Below, piece after piece: positions 26,431-35,486 of a DNA stretch of 64,000 nucleotides. The position numbers were made by a program, and so were the translations under genes. Where the stretch lies: contig CAYMVS010000001.1 of the NCBI GenBank assembly GCA_964394205.1, positions 14,228 to 78,227 on the forward strand, in the 5' to 3' direction. Within the stretch, counting starts at the first letter, position 1. Each line of letters starts with the position of its first letter. Origin of the DNA: HGM05190 sp964394205 (GTDB lineage Bacteria > Bacteroidota > Bacteroidia > Bacteroidales > Muribaculaceae). Below the pieces are notes generated by a model. It was not told the DNA's origin, ran no database searches, and saw nothing but the letters and a program-made list of their open reading frames with translations.

Positions 26431-27719
26431 TTCATTTTGTGGAAGATAATCCCGAGATAGATGCCACGTGCTATAAGGTAAAGCAAGAAGGCGATCCACA
26501 GCCCGTGGTTGCCAAGCCAGGGGAAAAGAAGAATGTAGGATAAGAAGAAAACGGCTGCCGAGATGAGCATTGAGATGAGCAGATGACCGGTTGAGGTGAC
26601 CCCGACAAAGATGCCGTCGTAAACAAAAGCAGCAAATCCACACAAGGGTAAAATGATGACCCATACGAGATATTCACCCGCACCAACAAGCACATCATGC
26701 TCGTTACTCAGCAGCGACAGCAACAGGTTTCCACCGGTGCCATATATGATTGTGAACACAAAAGCCACTGCAAGCCCCCACAACATCAGTCGCCGCCCAA
26801 CACGCCTGAGATTCTCATAATCACGGCTACCGGCAAAGCGGCCGCACAGGGCCTCGCCGGCGTAGGCAAACCCGTCGGTGAAGTAACTGAAAAACATGAA
26901 GAACTGCATCAGCAAGGTGTTGGCGGCAAGCACAAGAGTGCCCTGTGAGGCACCGACTCTTGTGAACCATAAGGTCACCCCAACAAGACAAATGGTGCGA
27001 AAAAAAAGGTCACGGCTCACTTTAAAGAACTGCAACAGGCGGTTTTTCTCAAAGATTTTGGAAAGGGAGACCGGCTGTAACCTGAATCGGCTTATGATGA
27101 GCCAGAATCCAAACAACGCGCCACCCCATTGAGCTGTCAGGGTGCCGATGGCAACACCTTCGATCTTGAGATGAAGACCTATAACGAGCGACACCGATGC
27201 CACGATGTTCAACAAATTGATAAAAAGCGACAGCCACATGGCGCCCCGGCTGTCCTGCATCCCGATCATCCACCCCGACATGGCGTAGGTGGCCAGAAAA
27301 GCGGGCGCTCCATACACCAAAATATTGAAATATCGGGCGGTAAAGGTTGCCGTGTCGCCGGTGACATCCATCCATTTGATAAAGATGTCGACAACCGGCC
27401 CGTGGCATACGATAATCAGACCCCCGACCATCATCGCCACAAGCAGAGCCCTGTAAAGAGTCGCATAAATGAAGGTTACCGAAGAGGCGCCGAAGGCATT
27501 GGCGGTTATGCCCGACGTTCCCGAGCGCAGAAACGAAAAAATCCAGTAGAGCATATTAAATATATTGCCGCCAACTGCAATGGCGGCAATATATTCAGCT
27601 CTCCCGAGATGCCCCGTGATAGCCACATCCATCAACCCAAGCAGAGGGGTGGTGATGTTGGTGACTATCGCGGGAATTGCAATAGAAAGTATCTGTCGAT
27701 CAATTGTTTTCAGTATCAT
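26412..27719 (-). CDS. MATE family efflux transporter (DinF-like)
   Basis: A 435-residue inner-membrane protein with about 12 membrane segments, which exports cationic compounds in exchange for Na+ or H+. The N-terminus IDRQILSIAIPAIVTNIT...LLGLMDVAITGHLG is typical of the DinF branch. The start overlaps the stop of the OPT gene by ATGA. The last residues CSSN and the TAG stop are part of the inverted repeat of the neighbouring mobile-element remnant, so the original C-terminus was probably changed. Last gene of the argD-proC-ssb-OPT-MATE run. Confidence 0.9.
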   Translation of the reverse strand: MILKTIDRQILSIAIPAIVTNITTPLLGLMDVAITGHLGRAEYIAAIAVGGNIFNMLYWIFSFLRSGTSGITANAFGASSVTFIYATLYRALLVAMMVGGLIIVCHGPVVDIFIKWMDVTGDTATFTARYFNILVYGAPAFLATYAMSGWMIGMQDSRGAMWLSLFINLLNIVASVSLVIGLHLKIEGVAIGTLTAQWGGALFGFWLIISRFRLQPVSLSKIFEKNRLLQFFKVSRDLFFRTICLVGVTLWFTRVGASQGTLVLAANTLLMQFFMFFSYFTDGFAYAGEALCGRFAGSRDYENLRRVGRRLMLWGLAVAFVFTIIYGTGGNLLLSLLSNEHDVLVGAGEYLVWVIILPLCGFAAFVYDGIFVGVTSTGHLLISMLISAAVFFLSYILLFPWLGNHGLWIAFLLYLIARGIYLGIIFHKMKGCSSN

Positions 27720-29719
27720 CTACGGGCGCGCATACTGTCCCGGGCCACATAGACAATGAGCAGGGCATAGACAATGATGCCGGCCCACTGGGTGGTGAGG
27801 GATGAAAGGGTTGACTCATACTCAAAGCCCAAGAACCGGGTGAGGGCGGCAAAAACACCAAAGAGGGCTCCACCGGCAATCAAACCCGACGAAATCAGCG
27901 TTCCGCGGTCGCGGCGGGCATCGTTGACAGTCTTGTCCTTGCTGCGGGTGCTGACAAACCATGACACGGCACCACCAACCAGCATCGGGGTGTTGAGATG
28001 TAACGGGATGAACATACCCAGGCAGAAAGCAAGGGCAGGGACACCAAGCCAGTTGAGTATAAGGGCCAGAATCGCACCGACCATATAGAGAATCCAGGGA
28101 GTCTCGCCACCCATCATCAGCGGCTCGATCACCTTGGCCATAGCGTTGGCCTGGGGAGCGACGAGAGCGTTCTCCCCCGAGAAACCATAGACATTGTTAA
28201 GCAACAGGATAACACCACCAACTGTGGCAGCCGACACGAGGGTGCCGAGAAACTTCCAGCTCTCCTGTTTCCGAGGAGTGGAACCGAGCCAATATCCGAC
28301 CTTGAGGTCGGTCACAAAACCACCAGCCATAGAAAGAGCGGTGCAGACAACGCCACCTATCACCATCGATGCAACGATGCCAGAAGGGCCGCTGAGACCT
28401 ATCGAGACAAAGATTGCCGATGCCACTATGAGCGTCATCAGCGTCATGCCCGATACCGGGTTGGAGCCCACGATAGCGATGGCATTGGCCGCAACGGTGG
28501 TAAACAGAAACGCGATAACGGTGACAACCACCCATGCCACAAGAGCCTGCCAGAATGAGCCGATAACACCGATCCAAAAGAAAATCAACACCGCTGCGAG
28601 TGCAATTGTGATGTAAAAGATGATATGCTTCATCGACAGATCCATTTGCCAACGCAGGGTCTTTCCGGCTGTCGATGTGCCCTTGAACTCACGTCCGGCA
28701 AGCCCTACAGCCTGACAGATGATGGGCCACGACTTGACAATGCCGATCACACCGGCCATAGCGATACCGCCGATGCCTATCATGCGGGCGTAGTCGCTGA
28801 AAATCATCTGAGGCTCGAGAGCGACAATCGCCTCGCTGCCGTATGTGCCCATCAACGGGATGATGATCCACCACACAAAGACCGAGCCGGCAAAAATCAC
28901 AAACGCATACTTGAGACCGACGATGTAGCCCAAGCCGAGCAGCGCGGCGCCTGTGTTGCACGACACCACAAGTTTTGTTTTCTCGGCCAGGGCGGTACCC
29001 CATTGTGTTGCCGTGGTGGTCACGACCTCGGCCCACCATCCGAATGTTGCCACACAATAATCATAGATACCGCCGATGAGCGAGGCGATGACAAGCGTTT
29101 TGGCCTGGCCGCCGCCGCTCTTCGTCCCTTGACCGCTGGCGAGCACCTGTGTTGTGGCTGTCGCCTCGGGGAAGGGGTATCGGCCGTGCATATCTTTGAC
29201 GAAATATTTGCGGAACGGTATGAAGAAAAGGATACCGAGCACACCGCCCAACAGCGAGCTGAGGAAGATCTCAAGGAAATTGACCGTGATCTGGTCGCCG
29301 AGACGATCCTGGAGGATGAACAGCGCCGGCAGGGTGAAGATGGCACCGGCAACAATCACGCCCGAGCATGAGCCGATCGATTGGATAATGACATTCTGAC
29401 CCAACGGATTCTTCTTGCCGAGGGCCCCCGAGAGACCGACGGCGATGATGGCGATAGGTATCGCCGCCTCAAACACCTGACCGACACGCAGGCCCAGATA
29501 GGCCGCGGCCGCGCTGAATATCACGGCCAAAATCAAGCCTACCGTCACCGAGTAGGGGGTTACTTCCCGATAGTCACGCGCCGGGTGCATCAGCGGACGA
29601 TAGGTCTCGTCGGCGCCAAGCTCGCGGAAGGCGTTTTCGGGCATTTCAACAGGGTCTGCATCCTGATAGAACTCATTGGGGAGCTCTTCGGGAGCGACAT
29701 TTTTTGTTTCTTTTGCCAT
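27716..29719 (-). CDS. OPT family oligopeptide transporter
   Basis: A 667-residue inner-membrane transporter with about 15-16 hydrophobic segments. After a 50-residue soluble N-terminus, RDYREVTPYSVTVGLILAVI begins the OPT fold; GKKNPLGQNVIIQSIGSCSG and PFPEATATTQVLASG are family signatures. It should take up small peptides, or metal chelates as in some bacterial members, using the proton gradient. It starts 2 nt after the ssb stop and couples to the MATE gene by ATGA. Substrate unknown. Confidence 0.9.
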   Translation of the reverse strand: MAKETKNVAPEELPNEFYQDADPVEMPENAFRELGADETYRPLMHPARDYREVTPYSVTVGLILAVIFSAAAAYLGLRVGQVFEAAIPIAIIAVGLSGALGKKNPLGQNVIIQSIGSCSGVIVAGAIFTLPALFILQDRLGDQITVNFLEIFLSSLLGGVLGILFFIPFRKYFVKDMHGRYPFPEATATTQVLASGQGTKSGGGQAKTLVIASLIGGIYDYCVATFGWWAEVVTTTATQWGTALAEKTKLVVSCNTGAALLGLGYIVGLKYAFVIFAGSVFVWWIIIPLMGTYGSEAIVALEPQMIFSDYARMIGIGGIAMAGVIGIVKSWPIICQAVGLAGREFKGTSTAGKTLRWQMDLSMKHIIFYITIALAAVLIFFWIGVIGSFWQALVAWVVVTVIAFLFTTVAANAIAIVGSNPVSGMTLMTLIVASAIFVSIGLSGPSGIVASMVIGGVVCTALSMAGGFVTDLKVGYWLGSTPRKQESWKFLGTLVSAATVGGVILLLNNVYGFSGENALVAPQANAMAKVIEPLMMGGETPWILYMVGAILALILNWLGVPALAFCLGMFIPLHLNTPMLVGGAVSWFVSTRSKDKTVNDARRDRGTLISSGLIAGGALFGVFAALTRFLGFEYESTLSSLTTQWAGIIVYALLIVYVARDSMRARR

Positions 29720-29721
29720 AT

Positions 29722-30060
29722 TTATGAATTTTTTCTTGATAAAATTTCAAATGATTCACAGTAAATCTCAGTCACAGTGCGCTTTATGGTATTACGGTCT
29801 TCCCACACACGCGAGCGTATCTTACCCTCGATATAGAGACGCGTACCCGAGCGGATATATTTCTCGGCCTGCTCGGCCTGACTGCCCCACATTATTATAT
29901 TATGCCACTCGGTTCGCTCGGGTATCGTCGCGCCCGAGGCCGTTTTGTAGGCGCGCTCGGTTGTAGCCAGCGAGAACGAGGCCATCGGCTTTCCCTCGAT
30001 ATACCTTATCTCGGGGTCCCGCCCCACATTACCTATAAGAATTGCTTTGTTAACTGACAC
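29722..30060 (-). CDS. ssb: Single-stranded DNA-binding protein, short form without acidic tail
   Basis: A 112-residue OB-fold SSB. N-terminus SVNKAILIGNVGRDPEIRYI, central YKTASGATIPERTEWHNIIM and GTRLYIEGKIRSRVWED are classic. Normal bacterial SSBs have 150-180 residues with a Gly/Gln-rich linker and an acidic tip that recruits partner proteins; this one ends FEILSRKNS just after the OB fold, so it lacks that tip. The only fitting start is GTG 30060, 4 nt after the proC stop. It lies within a metabolic/transport operon rather than near replication genes. It may be the second SSB of the cell. Clear family, unclear role. Confidence 0.88.
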   Translation of the reverse strand: MSVNKAILIGNVGRDPEIRYIEGKPMASFSLATTERAYKTASGATIPERTEWHNIIMWGSQAEQAEKYIRSGTRLYIEGKIRSRVWEDRNTIKRTVTEIYCESFEILSRKNS

Positions 30061-30064
30061 AGTG

Positions 30065-30856
30065 TTACTTATTAGATGCTTTCAGACCTTTGATGACGGC
30101 GGTTGAAAACCCGGCCTCCTCCATCGCGTTCAGCCCCTTGATTGTCACACCTCCGGGCGTTGTCACGCGGTCAATCTCCTCCTCGGGGTGCTTGCCCGAC
30201 GCCTGAAGCAGCTTCACGGCCCCAAGCATAGTCTGCAGCACATAGTCGCGGGCGCGGTCGGGGTAGAGCCCCATCTCGACAGCCCCTTCCACCGAGGCGC
30301 GCACGTAGCGCATGGCGTAGGCGATGCCACACGAGCAAAGAGCCGTGGCCGCCGGTAGCAGGCGCTCCTCGATCACGTCGGCGCGCCCCATGGTGTCAAA
30401 CAGGCCGCGCACGTCGTCTATCTCGTCGTCGGTCGCGCCCGAGGCCGAGATGAATGTCATGCTCCGGCCAACGGCAATCGCCGTGTTGGGCATACAGCGG
30501 AACAGCACCGGGCTGTCGGTGTAGGCGGCAACCATGTCGCCGATCTGGGAAAGAGTCACTCCGGCCGCAAGCGACATCAACATCTGGCATGAGAAATCGA
30601 CCGATGGCGCTATCTCCTTGACGACCCTTTCTATAAGCCAGGGTTTTACGGCAAGGATGATAAGGTCGGCTTCAGGGATGACCTCAAGATTGGAGGTTGA
30701 GGTGTATATCTGTGGATACTGACTGTTGAGCAACTCAAGTTTCTCGGTCGAGGGGTTGCTGACAGCCAGATTTTCAGCGCGAAAGGAGCGGCTGCCAGCC
30801 AGTCCCCGCGCTATCGACGAGCCCATGTTGCCGGCTCCAATAATGGCTACTCTCAT
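30065..30856 (-). CDS. proC: Pyrroline-5-carboxylate reductase
   Basis: A 263-residue cytoplasmic enzyme making proline from pyrroline-5-carboxylate with NAD(P)H. The N-terminal Rossmann motif is IIGAGNMGSSIARGL; the middle has CMPNTAIAVG and the C-terminal domain has TPGGVTIKGLNAMEE, all diagnostic. Length normal. Its ATG overlaps the stop of the upstream aminotransferase (ATGA), and the pairing with an ornithine-type aminotransferase fits a pathway from ornithine to proline, because the aminotransferase yields a semialdehyde that can cyclise to this substrate. Confidence 0.95.
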   Translation of the reverse strand: MRVAIIGAGNMGSSIARGLAGSRSFRAENLAVSNPSTEKLELLNSQYPQIYTSTSNLEVIPEADLIILAVKPWLIERVVKEIAPSVDFSCQMLMSLAAGVTLSQIGDMVAAYTDSPVLFRCMPNTAIAVGRSMTFISASGATDDEIDDVRGLFDTMGRADVIEERLLPAATALCSCGIAYAMRYVRASVEGAVEMGLYPDRARDYVLQTMLGAVKLLQASGKHPEEEIDRVTTPGGVTIKGLNAMEEAGFSTAVIKGLKASNK

Positions 30857-31986
30857 AGTTTTGACAATTGACGGTTAATACGGTTCACAATTTCGTCGGC
30901 CGTGGCCCGGTCGAGGGTCAGCGGAGGGAGCAGGCGGATGACGTTTGATCCCGACGCGCCGGTAAACAGATGCTCCTCCTCGACAAGACGACGGCGCAAC
31001 TCTTTGACCGGAAATTCCATTTCAAGCCCGACCATCAGTCCGCGCCCGCGGGTCTCCCTGACTCCCGGCAGTTTGCTCAACTTCTCTTTGAGATACTCAC
31101 CCATCTGGAGCGAATTTTCCACCAGGCCCTCATCTTCAATAATGTCGAGCACGGCACAAGCGGCCGCACAGGCGAGATGGTTACCCCCGAAAGTGGTGCC
31201 AAGCTGACCGTATTCAGCTTTAAATTTGGGAGAAATCAGCACCGCGCCCATCGGGAAACCGTTGGCAATGCCTTTGGCAAGGGTGATGATGTCGGGCTTG
31301 ATGCCGGCCCACTGGTGGGCGAAAAATTTTCCCGAGCGACCAACACCGCTCTGTATCTCGTCGACAATCATCACAACCCCTGTTTGCTCAGTCAGCCGTC
31401 TGAGCGAGCGCATAAACTCATCGTCGGGTATCACGACACCTCCGACACCCTGAATCCCCTCGATAATGACGGCGGCGACATCGCCCTTGTCGATCTCGCG
31501 TCCGACCGCATCAATGTCACCCATGGCGACAAACGTAACGTGGTTGTTGGTGTTTATCGGGGCCACGAGCCGGGGATTGTCGGTAGCCTCGACGGCAGCC
31601 GACGTGCGTCCGTGAAAAGCCTTGCTGAAAGCGATGAGACGGCGCTTGCCGGTGGCAAACGAGGCAAGCTTGATGGCGTTTTCGTTGGCCTCGGCTCCCG
31701 AGTTTATCAGAAACAGATGATAGTCGTCAAGCCCCGTCATGCGCCCCAATCGCTCGGCAAGTTGTTGTTGCAGAGGGTTTTTCACCGAGTTGGAATAGAA
31801 ACCGAGGCGCGATGCCTGGCGCCCGAGCGCCTCGACATAGCGCGGATGGCAGTGGCCAACCGAAATCACGGCGTGACCGCCGTAAGCATCAATATACTCC
31901 ACCCCCCGGCTGTCATAGACACGACAGTCCTTTCCCTCGACAATCTCGACATCAAAAAGGGGGTAAACGTCATATAAATCCATCAC
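30853..31986 (-). CDS. Class III aminotransferase (acetyl/succinyl-ornithine or ornithine type)
   Basis: A 377-residue PLP enzyme. Seen: NSGAEANENAIKLA (95-108) for cofactor binding, DEIQSGVGRSG with Asp209, the Schiff-base lysine Lys238 in TLAKGIANG, and TFGGNHLACAAA. The length and motifs fit the ArgD/RocD group, which convert acylornithine or ornithine to the semialdehyde. Two Met codons are in tandem at the start; either may be used. It opens the operon under the promoter 32039-32069 and is coupled to proC. Proline synthesis or arginine synthesis are both possible; no other arg genes are close, which slightly favours the proline route. Confidence 0.88.
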   Translation of the reverse strand: MMDLYDVYPLFDVEIVEGKDCRVYDSRGVEYIDAYGGHAVISVGHCHPRYVEALGRQASRLGFYSNSVKNPLQQQLAERLGRMTGLDDYHLFLINSGAEANENAIKLASFATGKRRLIAFSKAFHGRTSAAVEATDNPRLVAPINTNNHVTFVAMGDIDAVGREIDKGDVAAVIIEGIQGVGGVVIPDDEFMRSLRRLTEQTGVVMIVDEIQSGVGRSGKFFAHQWAGIKPDIITLAKGIANGFPMGAVLISPKFKAEYGQLGTTFGGNHLACAAACAVLDIIEDEGLVENSLQMGEYLKEKLSKLPGVRETRGRGLMVGLEMEFPVKELRRRLVEEEHLFTGASGSNVIRLLPPLTLDRATADEIVNRINRQLSKL

Positions 31987-32038
31987 AATATTGACTTAAT
32001 GTGAACTATTTCTATTGGAATTTTCGTTTTTAAGAGGC

Positions 32039-32069
32039 CAAAGTTAACAATTTTAGATTATTTATTCAA
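32039..32069 (-). promoter_or_regulatory. Promoter of the aminotransferase-proC-ssb-OPT-MATE operon
   Basis: TTG (32067-32069), 20-bp spacer, TAACTTTG (32039-32046) on the minus strand. Confidence 0.7.
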
Positions 32070-32137
32070 CATTAACTTAACAAAAGTTGATAATAATTTA
32101 TAATCATAAATATATGCAGAAAAAATTCATTTTTTTG

Positions 32138-32167
32138 TTGCTATGTAAAATATTTTTACTACCTTTG
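32138..32167 (+). promoter_or_regulatory. Promoter of the fimbrial operon
   Basis: TTG (32138-32140), 19-bp spacer, TACCTTTG (32160-32167). It implies a transcript start near 32174 and a 5' leader of about 340 nt before the first ATG at 32515. Confidence 0.7.
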
Positions 32168-32173
32168 CCGTGT

Positions 32174-32514
32174 TAAAACCAATATTATTAACCCAATGAT
32201 TGAATACAAGTAATCAACATTCGGCCTTTTTCGCTGTCAATCAAGCATTTATAGTTGTCTATTCATGCTTACTATGTAAATCATCATAAACACACACACT
32301 AATTGAAACACACCGATCTTGATTCATTATTATATTATTGTAACCCGATTTCCTCATTGTTGAGTGTCTCGGGATGTTTGAGTTTGTGTGCGGTGAATGT
32401 GACGACGGCAGAGATAAGATAAGGCAGGAGCGATGACAACAGGTTCAGTTATAATAAATTATAAGTATATAAACAGAAATCATTTTAATTATTAACCAAT
32501 ACAAATTTTATTTT
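32174..32514 (+). promoter_or_regulatory. Long 5' leader of the fimbrial mRNA
   Basis: About 340 nt without a gene. It holds a two-part hairpin at 32344-32373 (CCCGA/TCGGG outside, CTCA/TGAG inside), several mini-frames of under 10 codons and an AT-rich palindrome near 32450-32465. No known riboswitch is recognised. The length is unusual next to the 15-70 nt leaders of other units in the window, so post-transcriptional control is possible. Confidence 0.4.
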
Positions 32515-34200
32515 ATGAAACATTTAGGTAAATTAGCTTTTGGAGCTCTTGCCCTCATGCTCACAGCATGTAGCAGCGACGAGCCTGCCGGTCCTCAGAC
32601 CACGGTTGACGACAACTCCAAAGTGTTTGCTTCATTGACACTGAAGCTTCCTGCATCCAACGGCGCCCGTGACAACAACGGCTATGAGATTGGTCAGGAC
32701 AAAGAGAACAAGGTGACAAGTGTTCTCGTTCTTCTCGCTACCAAAAATGAAAAAGGCGAGTATGTTTGCTTTAACCAGGGTGAGACAGGCAACGCCCAGA
32801 TGATGGAGCCTGACGCAACCGGCCGCATTGCTTGTACCCTTACTTTTAATGCCAACAAATTGACCCCCAACCCTCTTGATACTCTTGCAGACGGCTCGTC
32901 AATCATTCCTAAGGAGACCGTCTATGTATTTACCTACATCAACCCGACCCCATCGTTCCGCTCTCAGCTTAACACCGCCCTTGAGAACGACCGTGTCATC
33001 GACAACATTGCTGTCACCGTTACCGATGCCGAGAATGCAGAGCTTTGGAGAGACAACAATTTCTTCATGTCAAACAAGAGCATTGTTCCCATCACCAATT
33101 TCCCCACTCGTGACGAGCTGATCAAAAATCACTCTACCCAGGAGACTGCCTATCCTCTTGGAACAGTTGAGGTGATACGTGCTTGCGCCCGCTTTGACTT
33201 TGCCACCGTTAACAACAATGAATATCCCATCTATGGTGCCGACAAAACAACCCTTATGGGAACTGTTCGTCTCACCCACATGGCTCTGTTCAACGAGCAG
33301 AACGCCTATTTCACTCTGCCTCGCGTAAACACCTCTTGGAATTGGTCAAACTCTGCCGAGACAACTACAAAGATTCTGTGTGGTGACCTCGAGAAATACT
33401 ATGTGATGAGCTACAATATCGGTAAATTCAAGAACAAAGCTCCTTTGAGCACTACCGATATCACCACAAACTACTACTATCCCTTGATTCAAGGTGGCCA
33501 GAATGGCAGCAACCTGAAATGGACATCGCTTTCAAACTGGGATTCACAAACTCCCGACAATGACGAGAACTGGAACCCGAACCAGCGTGACTACCGTATC
33601 TGGCGCTATTGCACAGAGAACACTATCCCCGGTGTCACCGGTACTTCAAGCCAGAAGATCGGTATCACAACCGGTGTCGCTTTCCGCGCCGAGTTTGAGC
33701 CTGCCGACAAAGAGCTTTGGGATGGCAATGTAATCTATTTCTACAAAGGCATCTGCTACGGCAGCTATGAGAAACTGGCCGAGTATTGCGCCAAGTATGA
33801 CACTCAGGAGGTTGCCACAGCCTTTGCCGATGCATTCAACCACCCCCATGAAGGTCAGACTGTTAACCACAAGACTACAAACCTTCTCAACGGCAGCAAC
33901 GATGATTTCAAGGCTTTCCGTCCGACCTGGTCAGATGACACTTATTCTTACCGCATGTACTACTTCTACTATAACCGTCACAACACCAACGGCGTTGACA
34001 CCCAGATGGGTATAAATGAGTTTGGTGTGGTTCGTAACAACGTGTACAAGCTTGCTGTCACCAACATCAAGACCTTTGGCCGTCCCGACTTCCCCACTCC
34101 CGACGAGAAGGATGATCCCGATGAGGAAGAGCACGCCTACTTCACCGTCACCTGCTACGTGATGCCCTGGACAGTTCGTGTAAACGACATCGAGTTCTAA
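32515..34200 (+). CDS. Mfa1-family fimbrial major subunit
   Basis: A 561-residue fimbrillin exported as a lipoprotein: lipobox LTAC, Cys19. The mature N-terminal domain (about 30-220) has the VFASLTLKLP strand typical of Mfa1/FimA; the C-terminal domain ends in YFTVTCYVMPWTVRVNDIEF, whose last strand is the likely donor strand for polymer assembly after cleavage by an Arg-specific protease, as known for type V pili. Arg residues near 45-60 (NGARDNN) are candidates for that cut. First gene of the operon; a GC-rich hairpin separates it from the anchor gene, which fits high relative expression of this subunit. Confidence 0.88.
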   Translation: MKHLGKLAFGALALMLTACSSDEPAGPQTTVDDNSKVFASLTLKLPASNGARDNNGYEIGQDKENKVTSVLVLLATKNEKGEYVCFNQGETGNAQMMEPDATGRIACTLTFNANKLTPNPLDTLADGSSIIPKETVYVFTYINPTPSFRSQLNTALENDRVIDNIAVTVTDAENAELWRDNNFFMSNKSIVPITNFPTRDELIKNHSTQETAYPLGTVEVIRACARFDFATVNNNEYPIYGADKTTLMGTVRLTHMALFNEQNAYFTLPRVNTSWNWSNSAETTTKILCGDLEKYYVMSYNIGKFKNKAPLSTTDITTNYYYPLIQGGQNGSNLKWTSLSNWDSQTPDNDENWNPNQRDYRIWRYCTENTIPGVTGTSSQKIGITTGVAFRAEFEPADKELWDGNVIYFYKGICYGSYEKLAEYCAKYDTQEVATAFADAFNHPHEGQTVNHKTTNLLNGSNDDFKAFRPTWSDDTYSYRMYYFYYNRHNTNGVDTQMGINEFGVVRNNVYKLAVTNIKTFGRPDFPTPDEKDDPDEEEHAYFTVTCYVMPWTVRVNDIEF

Positions 34201-34249
34201 AAACCATAGCAGTTTCCTGAAACTGTTTAACCTCTATACTCCTCACAGG

Positions 34250-34276
34250 CCCGGCGGGGGTAGCTCCCCCTCCGGG
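34250..34276 (+). terminator. Intercistronic GC-rich hairpin (attenuator or processing site)
   Basis: Stem CCCGG-C-GGGGG with CCCCC-T-CCGGG, 5-nt loop TAGCT, no T tract behind it. In the 104-nt gap between major subunit and anchor gene. A partial terminator or an mRNA-stabilising 3' end of the major-subunit transcript is likely. Confidence 0.6.
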
Positions 34277-34304
34277 TCACCAAACCAATCTATTACATTG
34301 ACAA

Positions 34305-35447
34305 ATGTTTGACAACATTATAAAATACATAAACGGGAAACTCGGCAAGTGGGCCATCGGCTCGCTGACGTCGGCATTGGTTCTCACAACGGCAGTCACC
34401 ATGACATCTTGTGACTCGGGGCTTGGCGTATATGACGACCTTGAGGAGTGTCCCCGAGGCGTGACGATGCGTTTTGTCTTTGACTACAACCTTGAGTTTG
34501 CCAATGCATTTCCCAAGCAGGTCGACTGCCTGTCGGTCTATATCTTTGATAACAACGGCACTCTCGTCGAGCGTCGTGTCGAGACAACCGAGGTGTTGCG
34601 CGACGAGGATTGGCGAATGACCTTTGACCTTCCCGCGGGCGACTATCAGGCTGTGGCCTACGGTGGCCTCGAGTGTGAAGAGTCATCTTTTGCCCACACC
34701 AAGGCTGTCGAGTCAATCAAGACCATCACCGACCTTGAGGTGCTCATCAACAGCGAGCATGTAGGGGAGATGTCACAGCGCCCCGAGCGCCGGCTCCACG
34801 ACCTCTATCACGGCTACAAACAGTTTACCGTGACCGAGGGTATCACCTACGACAAGACAACGGTCGAGATGATGCGCGACACCAATCACATCAGGGTGGT
34901 GCTCCAGCATCTCGACAACTCGCCGGTTGACCATCGCGATTTCCGCTTTGAGATTGTCGACGACAACACGCGTCTTGACTATTTAAATAATGTGGTAAGC
35001 CATCAAACGGTGTCCTACTCGCCGTGGAGCGCCAAAAACTCTCATGTTGGTGTCAACGGTCTGCCCGACACCGGCGAGTCTGGTCGTGCCTCCGACGATT
35101 ATGTGGTCAACACCGACCCGGTCCAGGTGGCCAGTGCCGAGATCAGCACCTCGCGACTCATCCACCAGAGCAATTTCACCTGGAGCGACGGCCAAAACCG
35201 CAGTCAGCGCGGCCCGCGCCTGCTGATCCATCTTGCCTCGGGCGACAAGACGATTGTCGACATCCCCCTCAACAACTACCTGATGGTGCTCAAGAGCGAC
35301 TATTTTGACAAGATGGACTCTCAGGAGTTTCTTGACCGCTGTGCAAACTATAACTTGGTCTTTTTCCTGGATAAGAACAATGCATGGATTAAAACCACGA
35401 TTGTGGTGAACGACTGGACTGTTCATATCGACGATATCAATTATTAA
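34305..35447 (+). CDS. FimB/Mfa2-family fimbrial anchor subunit
   Basis: A 380-residue lipoprotein; a long signal with lipobox MTSC (Cys36). The mature start SGLGVYDDLEECPRGVTMRF and the strand VDCLSVYIFDNNGTLVERR are diagnostic for FimB/Mfa2, which anchors the pilus to the outer membrane and limits its length. The last residues TIVVNDWTVHIDDINY form the usual final strands. It is second in the operon, after the hairpin. No Arg cleavage site is needed because the anchor keeps its lipid. Confidence 0.9.
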   Translation: MFDNIIKYINGKLGKWAIGSLTSALVLTTAVTMTSCDSGLGVYDDLEECPRGVTMRFVFDYNLEFANAFPKQVDCLSVYIFDNNGTLVERRVETTEVLRDEDWRMTFDLPAGDYQAVAYGGLECEESSFAHTKAVESIKTITDLEVLINSEHVGEMSQRPERRLHDLYHGYKQFTVTEGITYDKTTVEMMRDTNHIRVVLQHLDNSPVDHRDFRFEIVDDNTRLDYLNNVVSHQTVSYSPWSAKNSHVGVNGLPDTGESGRASDDYVVNTDPVQVASAEISTSRLIHQSNFTWSDGQNRSQRGPRLLIHLASGDKTIVDIPLNNYLMVLKSDYFDKMDSQEFLDRCANYNLVFFLDKNNAWIKTTIVVNDWTVHIDDINY

Positions 35448-35486
35448 ACCAAATCATATCAAACCGATCAAGCGAGGCTTGAAACT

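Noticed and set aside
26368..26698. Alternative minus-strand frames over the MATE 3' end
   Set aside because: The MATE reading frame keeps full membrane-segment pattern; the other frames lack it. Only the last residues are affected by the mobile element.
32196..32213. Mini-ORF in the fimbrial leader as a leader peptide
   Set aside because: Five codons without a regulatory pattern and with several equally short frames nearby; nothing distinguishes it from chance.
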